Shown here piece after piece: positions 28,110 through 36,238 of a stretch of DNA of 64,000 nt (position 1 is its first letter; every line of letters begins with the position of its first letter). The notes beneath the pieces were generated by a model. The model had not been told where the DNA came from. It worked only from the letters and a program-made list of their open reading frames with translations, and did no database searches. The position numbers and the translations under genes are program-made. Source of the stretch: an uncultured Coprococcus sp. (GTDB lineage Bacteria > Bacillota > Clostridia > Lachnospirales > Lachnospiraceae); the NCBI GenBank assembly GCA_900548215.1, contig URJI01000003.1:10399-74398 (forward strand), read 5' to 3'.

Positions 28110-29420
28110 TTACACATCATCGTCAATAAGTGCATGTATAAGATCAGCACCACTTGATTCTACAATACAAACTTTGACTTGTAAAGCATCTGTAAACTCA
28201 TCAATGGTTAGATCATCAAGGAATTTCGGCTCATCCGCCATAAGTGTGTTAGATGGAAGTACAAGCCGTTCTCCAAGCGGTTTATCTTTAAGCTGTTTTA
28301 TTATATCTCCACCTGTCAGAAGTCCTGTCACAGTGATTCTGTGACCAAAGAAATCATTTATGATCTTATACAGATGAATCTTCACATTCGGAAATTTTTC
28401 ACCTATCCGGTCGACAAGGCGCTTTATTGAATTATATACAAGCACCCCTGTAACAGCAGAGACCTCTAGTTCTCTGTCATCACCCTCTATCTCATCAAAT
28501 GCCTCATCGAATTCGTCAGACAGTAGTCTTACCATGCCGACACCGTTCTCAAGCTGTATGAAGCCGTCATATCTTTCAGCCTCAGGGAATTCTCTTCCGG
28601 CATTTATATACCACTCATCACTGGCCTGTACGAAATGTATACCGTGCTTCTCGTAGCATTCCTTCTGGAAACCCTCTATGATATCTATAACCTCACCAGC
28701 ATCCTCAGCGGTAAACGGCTCCAGATGGAACAGACCATCTCTATAATCAGACAAGCCAACCGGCACCACAGACATACTCTCCATAACTGGCACAAACTCC
28801 ATAAGATCTGAGATTGTTCGCCTGAGCTCATCGCCATCATTTATACCTTTACACAAAACCACCTGACCGTTCATAGGAATTCCCGCATTATAAAATTTCC
28901 TTATGCGTTCGAGTATCGTTCCCGCAAATCTGTTATTCAGCATACTACAGCGAAGTTCCGGATTTGTCGTGTGGACAGATATATTTATAGGGGCAAGATG
29001 ATAATTGATTATACGGTCTATATCAGCGTCTTTCATATTGGTAAGCGTTATATAATTACCCTGAAGAAATGACAATCTGGAATCATCATCCTTAAAATAT
29101 ATCGTATCTCTCATCCCTTTTGGGTTCTGATCAATAAAGCAAAATATGCACTTATTATAACAGGATTTATAGTTGTCCATGAGGGAATTCTCAAAGACTA
29201 TACCCAGATCCTCATCATATTCCTTGTCGATCTCAAGAAGCCATTCTTCACCATCAGGCTTTCTGACAAGGAGTTCTATATATTCATCGTTTATAAGATA
29301 TTGGTAGTCAAATATATCCTCTATGGGATGATCGTTTACCGCCAAAATATTATCTCCCGGTTCGATCTCAAGCTCTTCAGCTATACTGCCATCCAATACA
29401 CTTTTAACTATGTGTTCCAT
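28110..29420 (-). CDS. PDZ-radical SAM DUF512 family protein
   Basis: The 436-residue protein has an N-terminal PDZ-like segment (residues 1-70, SVLDGSIAEELEIEPGD), then a radical-SAM-type cluster motif CxxxCxxC at C87, C91 and C94 (SCYNKCIFCFIDQNP), and a C-terminal DUF512 domain (TGLLTGGDI). The family usually sits next to der in Clostridia, as here (23 bp upstream of it). The reaction is not known; a link to ribosome or translation maintenance is only suggested by context. The start is set by GAGG before the ATG at 29420. Confidence 0.9.
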   Translation of the reverse strand: MEHIVKSVLDGSIAEELEIEPGDNILAVNDHPIEDIFDYQYLINDEYIELLVRKPDGEEWLLEIDKEYDEDLGIVFENSLMDNYKSCYNKCIFCFIDQNPKGMRDTIYFKDDDSRLSFLQGNYITLTNMKDADIDRIINYHLAPINISVHTTNPELRCSMLNNRFAGTILERIRKFYNAGIPMNGQVVLCKGINDGDELRRTISDLMEFVPVMESMSVVPVGLSDYRDGLFHLEPFTAEDAGEVIDIIEGFQKECYEKHGIHFVQASDEWYINAGREFPEAERYDGFIQLENGVGMVRLLSDEFDEAFDEIEGDDRELEVSAVTGVLVYNSIKRLVDRIGEKFPNVKIHLYKIINDFFGHRITVTGLLTGGDIIKQLKDKPLGERLVLPSNTLMADEPKFLDDLTIDEFTDALQVKVCIVESSGADLIHALIDDDV

Positions 29421-29459
29421 ACCAACCTCATATTCATTTCATGTTTACAGAAAATCCCA

Positions 29460-30302
29460 TCAGAGCATGATGACTGCGCCAAGATTTCCTCTGAGTCCAT
29501 GGCTAGCTCTGTGTGAGAATAATACGTCGCTGTTGCAACACGTACATATATTTGTCACATCAATTTTTTCAGGCAGAACACCGGAATCAACCAAATTATA
29601 ATAATTTGCCCTATGCAGATCAAGAAGATACTTGCCATCTCCCTTATCATACACAATTTCATCCACCTGAGCCTTCGTATAAGCATCCATAAACTGTTTT
29701 GCCACATCCTCACTTACCTCGTAGCAGTCTTTGCATATAGACGGTCCTACCGCGCATATAAGATCAGATGCCTCTGTACCATACTCCTCCTTAAGACGTG
29801 AGAGCATACATCGGCTGATCTTTGCCACAGTTCCCTTCCAACCAGAGTGATTCATAGCGACAACTTTTTTTACCGGATCATAGAAGAACACTGGTACGCA
29901 ATCAGCGTAGAATGTCATAAGAGGAATCCCCGGAACATTTGTCATAAGACCATCAATTTCCCTGATATCAGTATCTCTCATGATTCCTTTACCAGCATCT
30001 TTCTCGGTTACTTTATATATATCCGTCTTATGCACCTGATCTGAGAACACAAGCTTTCTGTAATCATACCCCACTGCATCCGCAAATCTTCTGTGATTTT
30101 CCATGACAGCATCCGGATCATCTCCTCTGTGAAAGCTGAGATTCATCGATCCAAGATAGCCTTTACTGACACCGCCTATCCTCGTTGAGAATCCATGAAC
30201 TACACCGGCTCTGTCTAATTTGTCAAACGTAATATATATAACCCCATTCTTATTGTGCAGATGGGTCGAATTTCCATGTCTGATATATTTTATCTCATTC
30301 AT
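29460..30302 (-). CDS. pgeF: Peptidoglycan editing factor PgeF / LACC1-like (YfiH)
   Basis: The 280-residue cytosolic protein belongs to the multicopper-polyphenol-oxidase/YfiH fold family. Signature residues are FSDQVH, MTFYADCVPVFFYD, MNHSGWKGTV and CAVGPSICKDCYEV, which supply the His/Cys metal site. Members act as purine nucleoside phosphorylase or adenosine deaminase, or prevent misincorporation in peptidoglycan precursors; which applies here is open. It lies between yraN and the DUF512 gene in one direction with short gaps. Confidence 0.92.
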   Translation of the reverse strand: MNEIKYIRHGNSTHLHNKNGVIYITFDKLDRAGVVHGFSTRIGGVSKGYLGSMNLSFHRGDDPDAVMENHRRFADAVGYDYRKLVFSDQVHKTDIYKVTEKDAGKGIMRDTDIREIDGLMTNVPGIPLMTFYADCVPVFFYDPVKKVVAMNHSGWKGTVAKISRCMLSRLKEEYGTEASDLICAVGPSICKDCYEVSEDVAKQFMDAYTKAQVDEIVYDKGDGKYLLDLHRANYYNLVDSGVLPEKIDVTNICTCCNSDVLFSHRASHGLRGNLGAVIML

Positions 30303-30362
30303 AAAGCAACTGCTCCAAACTATTTTCCCATTAAAAATATAATACCTATACTGACAACTATA

Positions 30363-30725
30363 TCAATTATACCATGAGTACTCAAATGCGTTTTCTATGT
30401 GATGTATATTATCTTCCATAACTGTTATCACATCAAATCTAACCCCGACATCAACTCCATATCCCATGTGTTTCAGAAAATGTAAGGCCACGCGGGATAT
30501 CTGTCTCTGTTTATTTGCACCCACCGCTTCCTCCGGCGTGCCTTTTCTAAAATTCGAGCGGTACTTCACTTCAACAAACACAATGTAACCATCTTTTTCT
30601 GCCACAATATCTATCTCACCAGACGCCATCCTGTAGTTTCTGGCAAGTATCACATAGCCTTTTCCAGCAAGATAATCAGCGGCAACATTTTCATAAGTCG
30701 AACCTATGCTTCTGCTATTGTACAT
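30363..30725 (-). CDS. YraN/UPF0102 family nuclease-like protein
   Basis: The 120-residue protein has a PD-(D/E)XK-like core: ENVAADYLAGKGYVILARNY, then SGEIDIVAEKDGYIVFVEVK, with the acidic pair and EVK of the fold. The family is found beside rnhB and is thought to act in nucleic-acid processing. The start at 30725 is supported by AAAGGA; a reading six codons longer lacks a site. Confidence 0.92.
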   Translation of the reverse strand: MYNSRSIGSTYENVAADYLAGKGYVILARNYRMASGEIDIVAEKDGYIVFVEVKYRSNFRKGTPEEAVGANKQRQISRVALHFLKHMGYGVDVGVRFDVITVMEDNIHHIENAFEYSWYN

Positions 30726-30770
30726 ATGTTCCTTTCTACACAAAACACAACAAATTCATATATACAAGTT

Positions 30771-31526
30771 CTATACAAAATTACCAATAAAACTTCTTCT
30801 ATGTATGGCACATGGCCCCATGTTTTTGAGCGCAGATATATGCTCCGCGGTTCCATATCCCATATTCCTTGCAAAACCATACCCGGGATAGACACTGTCA
30901 TACTCCACCATAAGTCTGTCTCTTGTGACTTTTGCTATGATGCTGGCAGCTGCAATAGACGCAGAAAGTGTGTCACCTTTTATTATTCCCTTCTGAGTGA
31001 TATCAACGTCAGGAATATTTACCGCATCGTTCAGCAGGATATCAGGCTTGACGGAAAGCTTAGATATAGCCTGTCTCATAGCTTCATAGTCAGCGTTCAA
31101 AATGTTTATATCATCTATCACATCCTGATCTGCCATTCCAACACCAACAGATACCGCCTTCATCATTATCTCTTCATACAATGCCTCTCTCTTTTTAGCT
31201 GAAAGCTGCTTCGAATCATTGAGATAGAGAATGTCACAGTTTTTGGGAAGTATTACAGCAGCAGCAACAACCGGTCCAGCCAGAGGGCCACGACCGACTT
31301 CATCTATTCCACAAATATACTGTTTGTCTGCAAATTCTCTCTCAAATTGAAACATCTTATAAGATCTTTCAAGTTCGGCATGATATGTATCAAGCTTTTT
31401 TTCTGCCGATCTAACTATTTTTTTTACTCCATCTCTTTCATCTGATGCATATTTTTCTATAATTTCTTTGTAATCACGAATGTCAGCCTCTGCAAAAATT
31501 CGTTTTATATCAACTATACTTGCCAT
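30771..31526 (-). CDS. rnhB: Ribonuclease HII
   Basis: The 251-residue enzyme cleaves RNA in RNA-DNA hybrids and at single ribonucleotides. The catalytic motif GIDEVGRGPLAGPVV supplies the Asp-Glu pair; further motifs are LNDSKQLSAKKRE and SIAAASIIAKVTRD. An N-terminal extension of about 70 residues, typical of clostridial and bacillar RnhB, precedes the catalytic domain. GGAGGA sits 5 bases before the ATG. Confidence 0.96.
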   Translation of the reverse strand: MASIVDIKRIFAEADIRDYKEIIEKYASDERDGVKKIVRSAEKKLDTYHAELERSYKMFQFEREFADKQYICGIDEVGRGPLAGPVVAAAVILPKNCDILYLNDSKQLSAKKREALYEEIMMKAVSVGVGMADQDVIDDINILNADYEAMRQAISKLSVKPDILLNDAVNIPDVDITQKGIIKGDTLSASIAAASIIAKVTRDRLMVEYDSVYPGYGFARNMGYGTAEHISALKNMGPCAIHRRSFIGNFV

Positions 31527-31539
31527 AGTTCCTCCACAA

Positions 31540-31578
31540 AACAGGGGCTGTTGCCATCGCTCGGCAGCGGCCCCCGTT
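31540..31578 (-). terminator. GC-rich hairpin between lepB and rnhB
   Basis: Arms of about 16 bases with a few mismatches (AACAGGGGCTGTTGCC against GGCAGCGGCCCCCGTT) form a strong stem with a 7-nt loop, 8 bp after the signal peptidase stop and 13 bp before rnhB. No clear T-run follows, so it may attenuate or process the transcript rather than end it. Confidence 0.5.
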
Positions 31579-31586
31579 AATACAGG

Positions 31587-32591
31587 CTACTCAATCTTAC
31601 CAAATCCTCCGGTAAATCTGAAAACAGCCCTTCCTATTATATCCTTCTTATGTATGTTGCCGACATCAGCCACACGGCTGTCGCGGCTGTTGTTTCTATT
31701 GTCTCCAAGAACAAAATATTCATCTTCGCCAAGTGTGACTTCCTCAGAAGCAACACCACGCTTGTCCTCAGCTATAGTCTCCCTACCATATACATCACCT
31801 TGAAGTTCCTCATCATTTATATAGATAACTCCATCTTCATCTATATATACAGTCTCTCCAGGAAGTCCTATAACTCTCTTAATATAGAAAGTCTCGTCAT
31901 CACCCCCATAAGGGAAAACAACAACATCAAATCTCTTAGGAGATCCAAATTCATATTCCAGCTTGTCTATCCACAGAGTATCACCACTGTGAAGAGTGTT
32001 GCTCATGGACTCGCCACTCACCTCAGTCCTTTGTCCAACATATGTGAGAACCGCCCAGCATATACCTATAACTATGAGTATATATACACATAAAGATACG
32101 AGATCTTTAACAATATTGATCTCCTTCTCCGCCTTAGCAGCTTTCTTCGCCTGCTTCTTCTCTTCCTTAAGCTTTTTCTTTATAGCCTTTTCATCTAATT
32201 CTTCATCCGAGGATGACTCAGCCTCTAGATGTGTATCGGGATCAACCGGCTTGATATCAGAATCTCCGGCTCCTGCCTGATCTTTCTTTTCTTTCTTAAC
32301 ATCTACAGCAACAGGTTTACCACCGTTTTCGGCAACAGCCCTGTCCCATGACCATGCTGTGTCAGGCTTCTTTACATCCGCACTTTCTTCTTTATCGTCA
32401 GACTCACCCGCAACATCTGAGTTCTCGGCATCTGATTCTTTCTTTTTTGCAAGCTTTTTCTGTTCTCTCTCTATCGCTTTCTGACGCTTTTTCTCATATT
32501 TTGCTATCTCTTTATCCCTTGCCTTTTTGGCAGGGTCATCATCAAATATTTCATTCAGAGCATCAGCTACATTCTTGTTTTCTTCGCTCAT
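31587..32591 (-). CDS. lepB: Signal peptidase I with long charged N-terminal extension
   Basis: The 334-residue protein's last about 175 residues are a standard signal peptidase I: one transmembrane span (VSLCVYILIVIGICWAVL), the catalytic Ser motif SGESMSNTLHSGD, the Lys motif FYIKRVIGLPGE and LGDNRNNSRDSR. It cleaves signal peptides at the outer face of the membrane. The first about 155 residues are a Lys/Glu/Asp-rich cytoplasmic extension not usual for the family. AAAGGAGAT supports the ATG at 32591. A second, shorter signal peptidase lies on the other side of rbgA. Confidence 0.93.
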   Translation of the reverse strand: MSEENKNVADALNEIFDDDPAKKARDKEIAKYEKKRQKAIEREQKKLAKKKESDAENSDVAGESDDKEESADVKKPDTAWSWDRAVAENGGKPVAVDVKKEKKDQAGAGDSDIKPVDPDTHLEAESSSDEELDEKAIKKKLKEEKKQAKKAAKAEKEINIVKDLVSLCVYILIVIGICWAVLTYVGQRTEVSGESMSNTLHSGDTLWIDKLEYEFGSPKRFDVVVFPYGGDDETFYIKRVIGLPGETVYIDEDGVIYINDEELQGDVYGRETIAEDKRGVASEEVTLGEDEYFVLGDNRNNSRDSRVADVGNIHKKDIIGRAVFRFTGGFGKIE

Positions 32592-32601
32592 GTAATCTCC
32601 T

Positions 32602-33441
32602 TTAAGGTGTCTCCAGAGTGATCTTTCCAAGCTTGCCTGACCTGAAATCATCCAGGATCAAAGCAGCTGCCTTATCATAATCCAATTCGCCACCTTTTTT
32701 AATACACTGTCTCTTTTCTGCTATCTCAGTCAAAGCCTTGACCGGATCATCAGTACTTTCAATATTATACCTTTGAGCTAATGTATTACAATAGTTACAA
32801 TGTAAAAATTTAATTAATTCAATTGAAATATCTGTAATATTTAATATCTCATCATTTATAGAACCGATGAATGCAAGCCTAAGTCCAACTGCCTCATCAT
32901 CGAACTTTGGCCACAGTATTCCCGGAGTATCAAGAAGCTCTATATTCTTACCAAGTCTTATCCACTGTTTTCCCTTGGTAACTCCCGGCTTATTGCCAAC
33001 CTTGGTACATGCCTTTCTGGCATAGGAATTGATAAACGTTGATTTACCCACATTCGGGATACCGACTATCATAGCTCTTATCGGCCTATTTATAATTCCC
33101 CGCTTCCTGTCTCTCTCTATCTTCTCACGGCATGCTTCCTGAACTATCTTATCTATTCCTTTCATGCCCATGCCATCCCTTGCATTTATACGCGCAACCG
33201 CAAATCCCTTTTCTTTATAGTAATCCTCCCACTTTGCCGTGACAGAATCATCTGCCAGATCAGTTTTATTAAGCAATATCAGTCTGTATTTGTTTCTGGC
33301 AAGCTCATCAATATCAGGATTTTTGCTGCTAAATGGAATTCGTGCATCGACAAGCTCGATCACGACATCGATCAGTTTTATATCCTCCTGCATCATACGT
33401 CTGGCCTTTGTCATATGGCCAGGATACCATTGTATATTCAT
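32602..33441 (-). CDS. rbgA: Ribosome biogenesis GTPase RbgA (YlqF)
   Basis: The 279-residue circularly permuted GTPase drives late 50S assembly. It begins IQWYPGHMTKARRMM; the G4 motif NKTD (near residue 60) comes before the P-loop GIPNVGKST (near residue 128), and LLDTPGILWPKF is the G3 motif. A C-terminal helical domain binds the ribosome. It is placed between two signal peptidase genes, with 10-bp gaps on both sides. Confidence 0.96.
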   Translation of the reverse strand: MNIQWYPGHMTKARRMMQEDIKLIDVVIELVDARIPFSSKNPDIDELARNKYRLILLNKTDLADDSVTAKWEDYYKEKGFAVARINARDGMGMKGIDKIVQEACREKIERDRKRGIINRPIRAMIVGIPNVGKSTFINSYARKACTKVGNKPGVTKGKQWIRLGKNIELLDTPGILWPKFDDEAVGLRLAFIGSINDEILNITDISIELIKFLHCNYCNTLAQRYNIESTDDPVKALTEIAEKRQCIKKGGELDYDKAAALILDDFRSGKLGKITLETP

Positions 33442-33451
33442 AAAAGCTCCT

Positions 33452-34024
33452 TTATTTAACCTTTATTCTTCCGAGTATCTCACTCTTCTTTATGTTCCCA
33501 ACACTCGGATATCTTGAATCCTGACTGTCATCCGGATTATCGCCAAGAACAAAGTACTCGTTCTCACCAAGTGTTATCCCTGATTCAGCAAGTCCAGCCG
33601 TTCTGATCTCGGACTCAACAGGACGATCAGACAAGGGATTGCCATTGATATACACTTGTCCATTCTGGATGAGTACAGTCTCTCCCGGAAGTCCAATAAC
33701 TCTTTTTATCGAATAGTATTCAGTTTGTTTATCTACAGTTCTATAAGCCACCACGTCATATCTATCCGGAGATCCAGCCAGGTAGACAACCTGATTTGCT
33801 GTGTAATCCTGTCCATCTTTTAATGTAGGATCCATGGAAGGTCCCACCATATATACTTTTTGAAATCCAAATGCAACAAAACCATATCCGAGTATGGCTG
33901 CTGTCAGAACGACTATACACCATGCAAACATGCTCTTTACTGTCTTTTTAAATGATCTCTGTTGTCTTCTCTGTCGACGACGTTCTCTTCGCATTCTGCG
34001 AATTCTGTCATATCTTTCACTCAT
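33452..34024 (-). CDS. lepB: Signal peptidase I (short form)
   Basis: The 190-residue protein has a very basic cytoplasmic start (many Arg in residues 5-25), one membrane span (MFAWCIVVLTAAILGYGFV), the catalytic Ser motif MVGPSMDPTLKDG, the Lys motif YSIKRVIGLPGE and LGDNPDDSQDSR. It processes secreted pre-proteins. GAGG upstream supports the ATG at 34024. It lies after the rplS terminator and starts the lepB-rbgA-lepB-rnhB-yraN run. Two copies in one operon may divide substrates or be redundant. Confidence 0.95.
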   Translation of the reverse strand: MSERYDRIRRMRRERRRQRRQQRSFKKTVKSMFAWCIVVLTAAILGYGFVAFGFQKVYMVGPSMDPTLKDGQDYTANQVVYLAGSPDRYDVVAYRTVDKQTEYYSIKRVIGLPGETVLIQNGQVYINGNPLSDRPVESEIRTAGLAESGITLGENEYFVLGDNPDDSQDSRYPSVGNIKKSEILGRIKVK

Positions 34025-34060
34025 ATAATTTCCTCACAGGTCCAAATAAGAGATTATCTC

Positions 34061-34092
34061 AAAAATGGCTGGAGTATGAATACTCCAGCCAT
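34061..34092 (-). terminator. Strong terminator after rplS
   Basis: A 12-bp perfect stem (ATGGCTGGAGTA / TACTCCAGCCAT) with a 4-nt loop is followed by five T on the minus strand. It separates rplS from the downstream signal peptidase gene. Confidence 0.88.
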
Positions 34093-34117
34093 CATGGTTT
34101 CTACATCACAAGCTAAA

Positions 34118-34465
34118 TTATTTAACAAGCTCTTTAACCTTTGCTGCCTTACCAACTCTTGAACGTAAGTAGTAGATCTTAGCTCTTCTGACTTTACCTT
34201 TTCTTACTACTTCAATCTTCTCAACGAAAGGTGAATGAACTGGCCATGTCTTCTCAACACCGCATCCGCTAGAAATCTTTCTAACTGTGAAAGTCTCTCT
34301 GTTGCTTCCGCCCTGTCTCTTAATAACAGTACCCTCAAAGATCTGGATTCTCTCCTTGTTACCCTCTTTGATTCTGTTGTGTACCTTTACAGTGTCTCCT
34401 ACGTTGAACTTATCAACGCTCTCCTTCATCTGTGAAGCTTCAAGATTCTTAATGTAATCGTTCAT
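34118..34465 (-). CDS. rplS: Large ribosomal subunit protein bL19
   Basis: The 115-residue protein matches L19: [47 protein letters not shown] and the basic RRAKIYYLR. It lies at the interface of the two ribosomal subunits. AAGGAGG precedes the ATG. It appears to be a single-gene transcript, with a promoter at 34557-34585, a structured leader and its own terminator. Confidence 0.98.
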   Translation of the reverse strand: MNDYIKNLEASQMKESVDKFNVGDTVKVHNRIKEGNKERIQIFEGTVIKRQGGSNRETFTVRKISSGCGVEKTWPVHSPFVEKIEVVRKGKVRRAKIYYLRSRVGKAAKVKELVK

Positions 34466-34497
34466 TGTGTTCCTCCTTAATATTCTGATGTTCTTAC

Positions 34498-34524
34498 TGC
34501 CATATCACATCGGATATATTGGCA
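34498..34524 (-). promoter_or_regulatory. Hairpin in the rplS leader (possible L19 leader)
   Basis: TGCCATATC and GATATATTGGCA can pair, with a small bulge, about 33 bases upstream of the rplS start in a leader of about 80 nt. Leader RNAs that let L19 control its own mRNA are known in Firmicutes; whether this belongs to that class is inference. Confidence 0.35.
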
Positions 34525-34556
34525 CAGAGGACCATCACTCTTTTCACAACTCATTT

Positions 34557-34585
34557 AATATAACACAACGAAATATGTTATGCAA
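34557..34585 (-). promoter_or_regulatory. rplS promoter
   Basis: On the minus strand TTGCAT (34585-34580) and TATATT (34562-34557) are 17 bp apart, and initiation near 34550 is expected. Confidence 0.6.
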
Positions 34586-34621
34586 GTATAAAATGTGAAA
34601 AAATGCAGCAAAATCGTGTAT

Positions 34622-34657
34622 AAAAAAGGAGTGCAGGAAAATCCTCACCCCTTTTTT
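34622..34657 (-). terminator. Terminator downstream of tmRNA
   Basis: An A-rich/GGAGTG arm pairs with CACCCCTTTTTT around a short inner AGGA/TCCT stem (one bulge, one mismatch), followed by a six-T run on the minus strand. It is the first good terminator after ssrA, about 150 nt past its 3' end; the 150 bp between show nothing else. Confidence 0.7.
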
Positions 34658-34804
34658 ATGGTGTTAAATTGGTTTTATAAGTGGACTTTATCGAACACTT
34701 AGCTTAAATACAATCTATATACCCTGTATTTTTTTTGAACACATTTCTAAGCCAATATACAGATTAGTCTACAAATCTGTTCCGTTCTTCCTTCTTATGA
34801 AAAT

Positions 34805-35146
34805 TAGTGGAGCTGGGGGGAGTCGAACCCCCGTCCAAAAGCTCATTCACTACAGTTTCTTCCATCACAGTCAGTGTTTTAACATTCCCTCAGCCTATCG
34901 CCCACTAACATGCTATAGACCTTAGTAGCTTCATGGATTTTCTTACATCGCAAAGCTTAGATGCAAGAGTTTGCCGATGATCGACGCCATTCCTAAAGGT
35001 TCGGCGTTCCTAAAGGATGACGACTGCCCTTAGGCAGCGTATGCTAAATTATCGTTAGCGTTTATTTTTTGTCCAGCTTTTTACGTGGCTCTGGTCCACG
35101 GATGGCTTCCATAGCTTCAAAACCCCTGTCGAAACCAGTCAACCCC
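34805..35146 (-). ncRNA. ssrA: tmRNA (ssrA), one-piece
   Basis: The 5' end GGGGUUG pairs with CAGCUCC near the 3' end to form the acceptor stem, and GGGGGTTCGACTCCCCC is the T arm. The tag frame (35059-35030) encodes ANDNLAYAA and a TAA stop. Pseudoknot-forming segments lie between. After the discriminator A (34808) the chromosome reads CTA, so the CCA tail must be added enzymatically. With SmpB it rescues stalled ribosomes and tags the products for proteolysis. It sits downstream of smpB as in other Firmicutes. Confidence 0.96.
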
Positions 35147-35185
35147 TGATCATATAACGATCAGCGTGTACTGATCACATCAGCC

Positions 35186-35204
35186 GCATACGCTATTCGT
35201 ATGC
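35186..35204 (-). terminator. Hairpin ahead of tmRNA
   Basis: GCATACG and CGTATGC form a perfect 7-bp stem with a 5-nt loop, between the stop of the small membrane protein gene and the tmRNA 5' end. No T-run follows; it could be a weak terminator or a processing signal for pre-tmRNA. Confidence 0.35.
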
Positions 35205-35226
35205 ACTGACATATATAGAAATAAAA

Positions 35227-35601
35227 TTATTCCTCTGAAGTCTCAGACTGTGCATCTGCCTCAGTCTCTGTCTCACTGTCAGAAGCTGTATCGGACACTT
35301 CTTCCGTATCAGTTTCTGCAGCACCATCAGAATCTGATTTCTCAGCATCTGATGCCGTCGCTGTGTAAAGTGCACCATAGTCCTTATTCCAGGTGTCATC
35401 TATGACACTGTTCAGTCCTGAGGCACTCACATATTTAGGAATTGCTTTATAAATCTTCACTCCTACTACACTTCCAACTATAGCAGCTATGACTACGATA
35501 GTGGCTGTAATTGCTACGACCTTTTTGATCTTCTGCTTTCGCATTATCTCTTTGCGATGTTTCTTTTCATACTTTCTCTGATCAACTTTACTCTGACTCA
35601 T
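35227..35601 (-). CDS. Small single-span membrane protein with acidic tail
   Basis: The 124-residue protein is not recognised. It has a strongly basic start (KYEKKHRKEIMRKQKIKK), one hydrophobic span of about 22 residues (VVAITATIVVIAAIVGSVVG), then an extracytoplasmic part ending in about 50 residues of Ser/Thr/Asp/Glu/Ala. This suggests a membrane-anchored protein with a disordered acidic exterior. AGAAGGG before the ATG at 35601 favours that start; a frame 14 codons longer has no site. It lies between smpB and ssrA. No function is proposed. Confidence 0.7.
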   Translation of the reverse strand: MSQSKVDQRKYEKKHRKEIMRKQKIKKVVAITATIVVIAAIVGSVVGVKIYKAIPKYVSASGLNSVIDDTWNKDYGALYTATASDAEKSDSDGAAETDTEEVSDTASDSETETEADAQSETSEE

Positions 35602-35764
35602 AATACCCTTCTTCTCCAGACGTATTCTTTTGTGTATATCCATAACGGCCTGCTATATATATTACACAATATATACCCGTCATTCAACACCCTGCTAGTA
35701 TAACACATTGCAATAAATAATTCCAACATTTAGTTATAGTTCACAGAATTTTTGAAAACGAAGT

Positions 35765-36238
35765 CTAAAAATCCCTGCTGCGGTTCTTGAGATCTCTCTC
35801 CATCTCACGCTTCATATCTTTCTTGGCGATATCCTCACGCTTATCATAGAGCTTCTTACCTCTTGCAAGGCCTATCTCCATCTTGACAAGACCATCTCTT
35901 ATATACACTTTGAGCGGCATGATCGTATATCCCTTGACCTTCTGCTGGCCTATGAGCTTGTTGATCTCATATCTGTGCAGCAGCAGTTTTCTCGTTCTGA
36001 GCGGGTCTTTATTGAATATGTTGCCCTTTTCATATGGGTTTACATTCATTCTGTAGACAAAAACCTCACCCTTATCAATTCCGACAAATGCTTCCTTGAT
36101 ACTGCAGTGTCCCTGTCTGATGGATTTTACCTCTGTACCAACCAGCTCAATGCCCGCCTCGAACTTCTCCTCGATGAAATATTCATGATACGCCTTTTTA
36201 TTATTTGCGATGAGAGTGTTTCCTCTTTCCTTTGACAA
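35765..36238 (-). CDS. smpB: SsrA-binding protein SmpB, TTG start
   Basis: The 157-residue OB-fold RNA-binding partner of tmRNA delivers it to stalled ribosomes. Family motifs are [28 protein letters not shown] and the basic C-terminal tail KRDRE-type region ([20 protein letters not shown]). No ATG is suitably placed: the best start is TTG at 36238, five bases after AAAGGAGAGG. This makes the gene overlap the 3' end of rnr by 38 bp, so its ribosome site falls at the end of the overlap region and translation is coupled. Confidence 0.93.
   Translation of the reverse strand: MSKERGNTLIANNKKAYHEYFIEEKFEAGIELVGTEVKSIRQGHCSIKEAFVGIDKGEVFVYRMNVNPYEKGNIFNKDPLRTRKLLLHRYEINKLIGQQKVKGYTIMPLKVYIRDGLVKMEIGLARGKKLYDKREDIAKKDMKREMERDLKNRSRDF

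Noticed and set aside
31540..31578. Related REP element shared with 48303-48330
   Set aside because: Both contain GGCAGCG/CGCTGCC-like stems, but the rest differs and each follows a stop codon, so terminator or attenuator function is simpler.
35601..35643. Longer start for the small membrane protein (ATG at 35643)
   Set aside because: No ribosome site there, while AGAAGGG precedes the ATG at 35601.
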